A DNA stretch of 7,169 bases from Candidatus Woesearchaeota archaeon (GTDB taxonomy: Archaea; Nanoarchaeota; Nanoarchaeia; Woesearchaeales; GW2011-AR4), in contig JAHFQL010000064.1 of the NCBI GenBank assembly GCA_023259315.1, forward strand, positions 1 to 7,169, read 5' to 3'. This document shows positions 5,637 through 7,169 of the stretch, piece after piece; position 1 is the first letter of the stretch, and every line of letters starts with the position of its first letter. Under the pieces are notes generated by a model. That model did no database searches. It saw nothing but the letters and a program-made list of their open reading frames with translations, and had not been told where the DNA came from. Made by a program: the position numbers and the translations under genes.

Positions 5637-6518
5637 ATGCTAATAATAAGTTGCTCGCATGGAAGGCATTTGGGCCATTTGATAGCTAAAAAATTAAATA
5701 AAAAGCATTCTGTTTTGCTTGTTGATAAATTCCCAGATGATGAGCTAAGAATAAGGTTTAATAGCGATTTAAAAAACAAGACTATTGTTCTAATACAATC
5801 CTTTTACAAAAATATCAGCGATTGCATTATTGAAGTCATTTTTGCAGCCAAGACTGCCAATGAGCTGGGAGCCAAAAAAGTTATTTTGGTTGCGCCATAT
5901 TTTCCTTATCTAAGGCAGGACAAAAGGTTTCACAGAGGCGAGGCTGTAAGCCAAAAATTAATTGCAGGCCTAATGGATAAATATCTTGATGCTATTTATT
6001 TAATGGATCCGCATCTGCACAGAAAAAATAAATTAGAAAATATTTTCAAAACAAAAGCAAAAAAATTAACTGCAAATGCCTTGATTGCGGATTATATAAA
6101 AAAACACATAAATAACCCAATTGTAATTGGACCAGATGAAGAGAGCTATAAATGGGCACAAAATGTTGCAGAAATGATTAATGCGGAGTCACTAATCCTG
6201 AATAAGAAAAGATATTCTTCATATCATGTCAAGGTTAAACTAAACAAAAAAATTGATTTAAGAACAAAGAATGCAGTTATTGTTGATGACATAGTAAGCA
6301 CTGGCCATACAATTCTGGAAACTGCAAAAATACTGAAAAAATTAGGCGCTAAGAAAATATATTGCATCTGCGTTCACGGGATTTTTACTGATGACGCATT
6401 AAATAAATTAAAAAAACAAAAAATAAAAATAATCTCCACGAATACAATCCCAAACAAGGTTGCAAAGATTGATGTGAGCGGAGTGATTGGTGAGAGTTTA
6501 ATTAAAGTCCATACGTAA
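5637..6518 (+). CDS. prs: Ribose-phosphate pyrophosphokinase (PRPP synthetase)
   Basis: A 293-residue enzyme making PRPP and AMP from ribose 5-phosphate and ATP, the entry point for nucleotide, histidine and salvage metabolism in the cytoplasm. Visible family features (numbered from ATG 5637): LIISCSHGRHLGHLIAKKL at the start; FPDDELRIRF near 32; the ATP-binding segment YFPYLRQDKRFHRGEAVS at 88-105; DPHLH at 124-128; GPDEES at 165-170; the catalytic-loop basic residues NKKRY around 190; and the PRPP loop VIVDDIVSTGHT at 214-225. The frame is also open to ATG 5616, but that start would add seven residues overlapping the previous gene and has no ribosome site. ATG 5637 has GAGGT four bases upstream and gives the usual family N-terminus. 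Length is normal for archaeal enzymes. It is the second gene of an operon with the DUF4443-like regulator. Confidence 0.96.
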   Translation: MLIISCSHGRHLGHLIAKKLNKKHSVLLVDKFPDDELRIRFNSDLKNKTIVLIQSFYKNISDCIIEVIFAAKTANELGAKKVILVAPYFPYLRQDKRFHRGEAVSQKLIAGLMDKYLDAIYLMDPHLHRKNKLENIFKTKAKKLTANALIADYIKKHINNPIVIGPDEESYKWAQNVAEMINAESLILNKKRYSSYHVKVKLNKKIDLRTKNAVIVDDIVSTGHTILETAKILKKLGAKKIYCICVHGIFTDDALNKLKKQKIKIISTNTIPNKVAKIDVSGVIGESLIKVHT

Positions 6519-6520
6519 TA

Positions 6521-6536
6521 GAAAAATTATTAAATT
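6521..6536 (+). promoter_or_regulatory. Possible BRE/TATA promoter of the 107-residue protein gene
   Basis: GAAAAATTATTAAATT: a BRE-like GAAAAA followed by TATTAAAT, centred about 27 bases above ATG 6558. The position fits a leaderless start. The short gap after prs (39 bases) also allows co-transcription. Confidence 0.45.
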
Positions 6537-6557
6537 CGATATTGTTATTGATTTATT

Positions 6558-6881
6558 ATGTGGCCCGTAATTGAAGCAATAAGACGAGATATAACACCTA
6601 AACAAAGAGCAGATTTAATTACAAGACTACATCAAGAAGGATTTATGGTTGGCATCCAGGGACATATACGTGTAGCTCAACCAAAACCTAATCATCCCGT
6701 AGATAAAGTAATATACAAAGATTATGCGGATGCAGGAAATAAATATGATTTACCTGTAGGTTTTCTAGAACGTCATGTAGCCGAATTAGGTGATACAGTT
6801 ATAGCCGAAATAGTGAATACAGATAAATCATTTCCAGAAGATTATCACACAAGGTTGAGAAGAATTTTTGAAAGTGTATAA
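6558..6881 (+). CDS. Uncharacterised 107-residue protein
   Basis: A small soluble protein that I do not recognise. It has no signal peptide, membrane helix, cysteine pair or known catalytic motif. The N-terminal third looks helical and basic (IEAIRRDITPKQRADLITRLHQEGF). A short strand-like part (MVGIQGHIRVAQPKP) follows, then a charged middle (VDKVIYKDYADAGNKYDLPVGFLERHVAELGD) and a helical end (YHTRLRRIFESV). Coding potential is supported by normal amino-acid composition, by a BRE/TATA-like element about 27 bases above the ATG, which fits the leaderless pattern of its neighbours, and by a hairpin at its 3' end. Codon use looks somewhat different from prs next door, with frequent GTA for Val, CAA for Gln, and CGT/CGA among Arg codons. 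It starts 39 bases after prs and could also be read as a third operon gene. Confidence 0.7.
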   Translation: MWPVIEAIRRDITPKQRADLITRLHQEGFMVGIQGHIRVAQPKPNHPVDKVIYKDYADAGNKYDLPVGFLERHVAELGDTVIAEIVNTDKSFPEDYHTRLRRIFESV

Positions 6882-6895
6882 GAAACAATTCTTCT
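6858..6895 (+). terminator. Inverted repeat at the convergent 3' ends
   Basis: AGAAGAATT (6858-6866) and AATTCTTCT (6887-6895) are a perfect 9-base inverted repeat, separated by 20 bases that include the stop codon of the 107-residue protein. The right arm continues into TTTCCC. The neighbouring proS ends at 6912 on the other strand, so this 30-base gap must hold the termination signals of both genes. Confidence 0.4.
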
Positions 6896-6911
6896 TTCCC
6901 TATAATGAATT

Positions 6912-7169
6912 CTAATACCCCTTCCCAAACACTGCCCAGAACCTTGCTTCTTTCCCGCATTGAATGCAATGCCCTTTTGCAGGCTTCTGCTCGAATGGAA
7001 TGCACCTGCATGTTGCACCCTCTGTTTTGTCTTTTATATTATCTTCACAATCACCTTGACCGCAGAACAAAGCTTTTGACATTTTCCTGTTTTTTATTGC
7101 ATCCAAGAAATCATTAAAGTTATGCACTTCAACAATGCTTTTTGTTAAATGTTCTTTTGCCTTATTGAA
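6912..7169 (-). CDS. proS: Prolyl-tRNA synthetase, C-terminal fragment (cut by window edge)
   Basis: The last 85 codons of a gene whose start lies beyond the right edge; the frame is open to 7169. It matches the C-terminal zinc-binding domain of archaeal/eukaryotic-type prolyl-tRNA synthetase, which charges tRNA-Pro with proline. Visible signs are the segment HNFNDFLDAIKNRK before the core, the CGQGDC pair, GATCRCIPFEQ, the CIQC pair, and the family's terminal tyrosine in VFGKGY. The four zinc-ligand cysteines are C36, C41, C68 and C71 of the visible part, with extra cysteines at C54 and C56. A GTG at 7127 could look like a start, but the homologous region clearly continues upstream of it, so it is internal. 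It is convergent with the unrecognised gene ending at 6881. Confidence 0.92.
   Translation of the reverse strand, partial: FNKAKEHLTKSIVEVHNFNDFLDAIKNRKMSKALFCGQGDCEDNIKDKTEGATCRCIPFEQKPAKGHCIQCGKEARFWAVFGKGY

Noticed and set aside
6799..7117. Open frames of 70 codons on both strands over the convergent gene ends
   Set aside because: They overlap the 107-residue gene and proS in other frames and lack promoter or family signs.
6912..7127. Stand-alone 71-residue zinc-ribbon protein starting at GTG 7127
   Set aside because: The frame continues without a stop to the window edge, and the sequence matches the C-terminal domain of prolyl-tRNA synthetase, so it is a gene fragment.

Overview
This is an AT-rich archaeal chromosomal segment with eight genes: seven complete and one cut by the right edge. 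The archaeal assignment rests on a KH/beta-CASP nuclease of the aCPSF1 (FttA) type, a 20S proteasome beta subunit, a TrmB-family regulator, a DUF4443-like winged-helix protein, an archaeal/eukaryotic-type prolyl-tRNA synthetase C-terminus, and clear BRE/TATA promoters about 26-30 bases upstream of starts. The compact proteins and the small surface protein with one membrane anchor would suit a DPANN lineage such as Woesearchaeota or Pacearchaeota. That placement is an inference and cannot be proven from this window.

Layout. Positions 63-4925 hold four minus-strand genes. In transcription order they are a signal-peptide surface protein (3843-4925), a TrmB-like regulator (2919-3689), the proteasome beta subunit psmB (2160-2798) and the termination nuclease fttA/aCPSF1 (63-1955). 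Gaps of 120-204 bases with their own TATA boxes suggest mostly separate transcription units. A 125-base divergent promoter region (4926-5050), carrying a perfect 12-base palindrome, separates these from the plus-strand genes. Those are a DUF4443-like winged-helix regulator (5051-5626), PRPP synthetase prs (5637-6518) about 10 bases downstream of it, and an unrecognised 107-residue protein (6558-6881). The plus genes converge on the end of proS (6912 to the right edge, minus strand).

How the genes fit together. psmB next to fttA is an old archaeal neighbourhood (protein turnover next to transcription termination). The gap between them is full of U-rich tracts of the sort FttA is known to use, including an imperfectly duplicated element, so psmB readthrough into fttA could be under feedback control. 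On the plus strand, regulator and prs look like a two-gene operon, which makes the regulator a candidate sensor of PRPP or nucleotide status and the palindrome its possible operator.

A start-site rule emerges. Genes with their own promoter appear leaderless or nearly so, whereas prs, internal to an operon, has a Shine-Dalgarno. This rule revises two starts: prs at 5637 and the surface protein at GTG 4925. No tRNA, rRNA, CRISPR array, insertion sequence or prophage gene is visible. Most of the window is housekeeping. The less ordinary items are the regulatory palindromes, the regulator-prs coupling and the unrecognised small protein.
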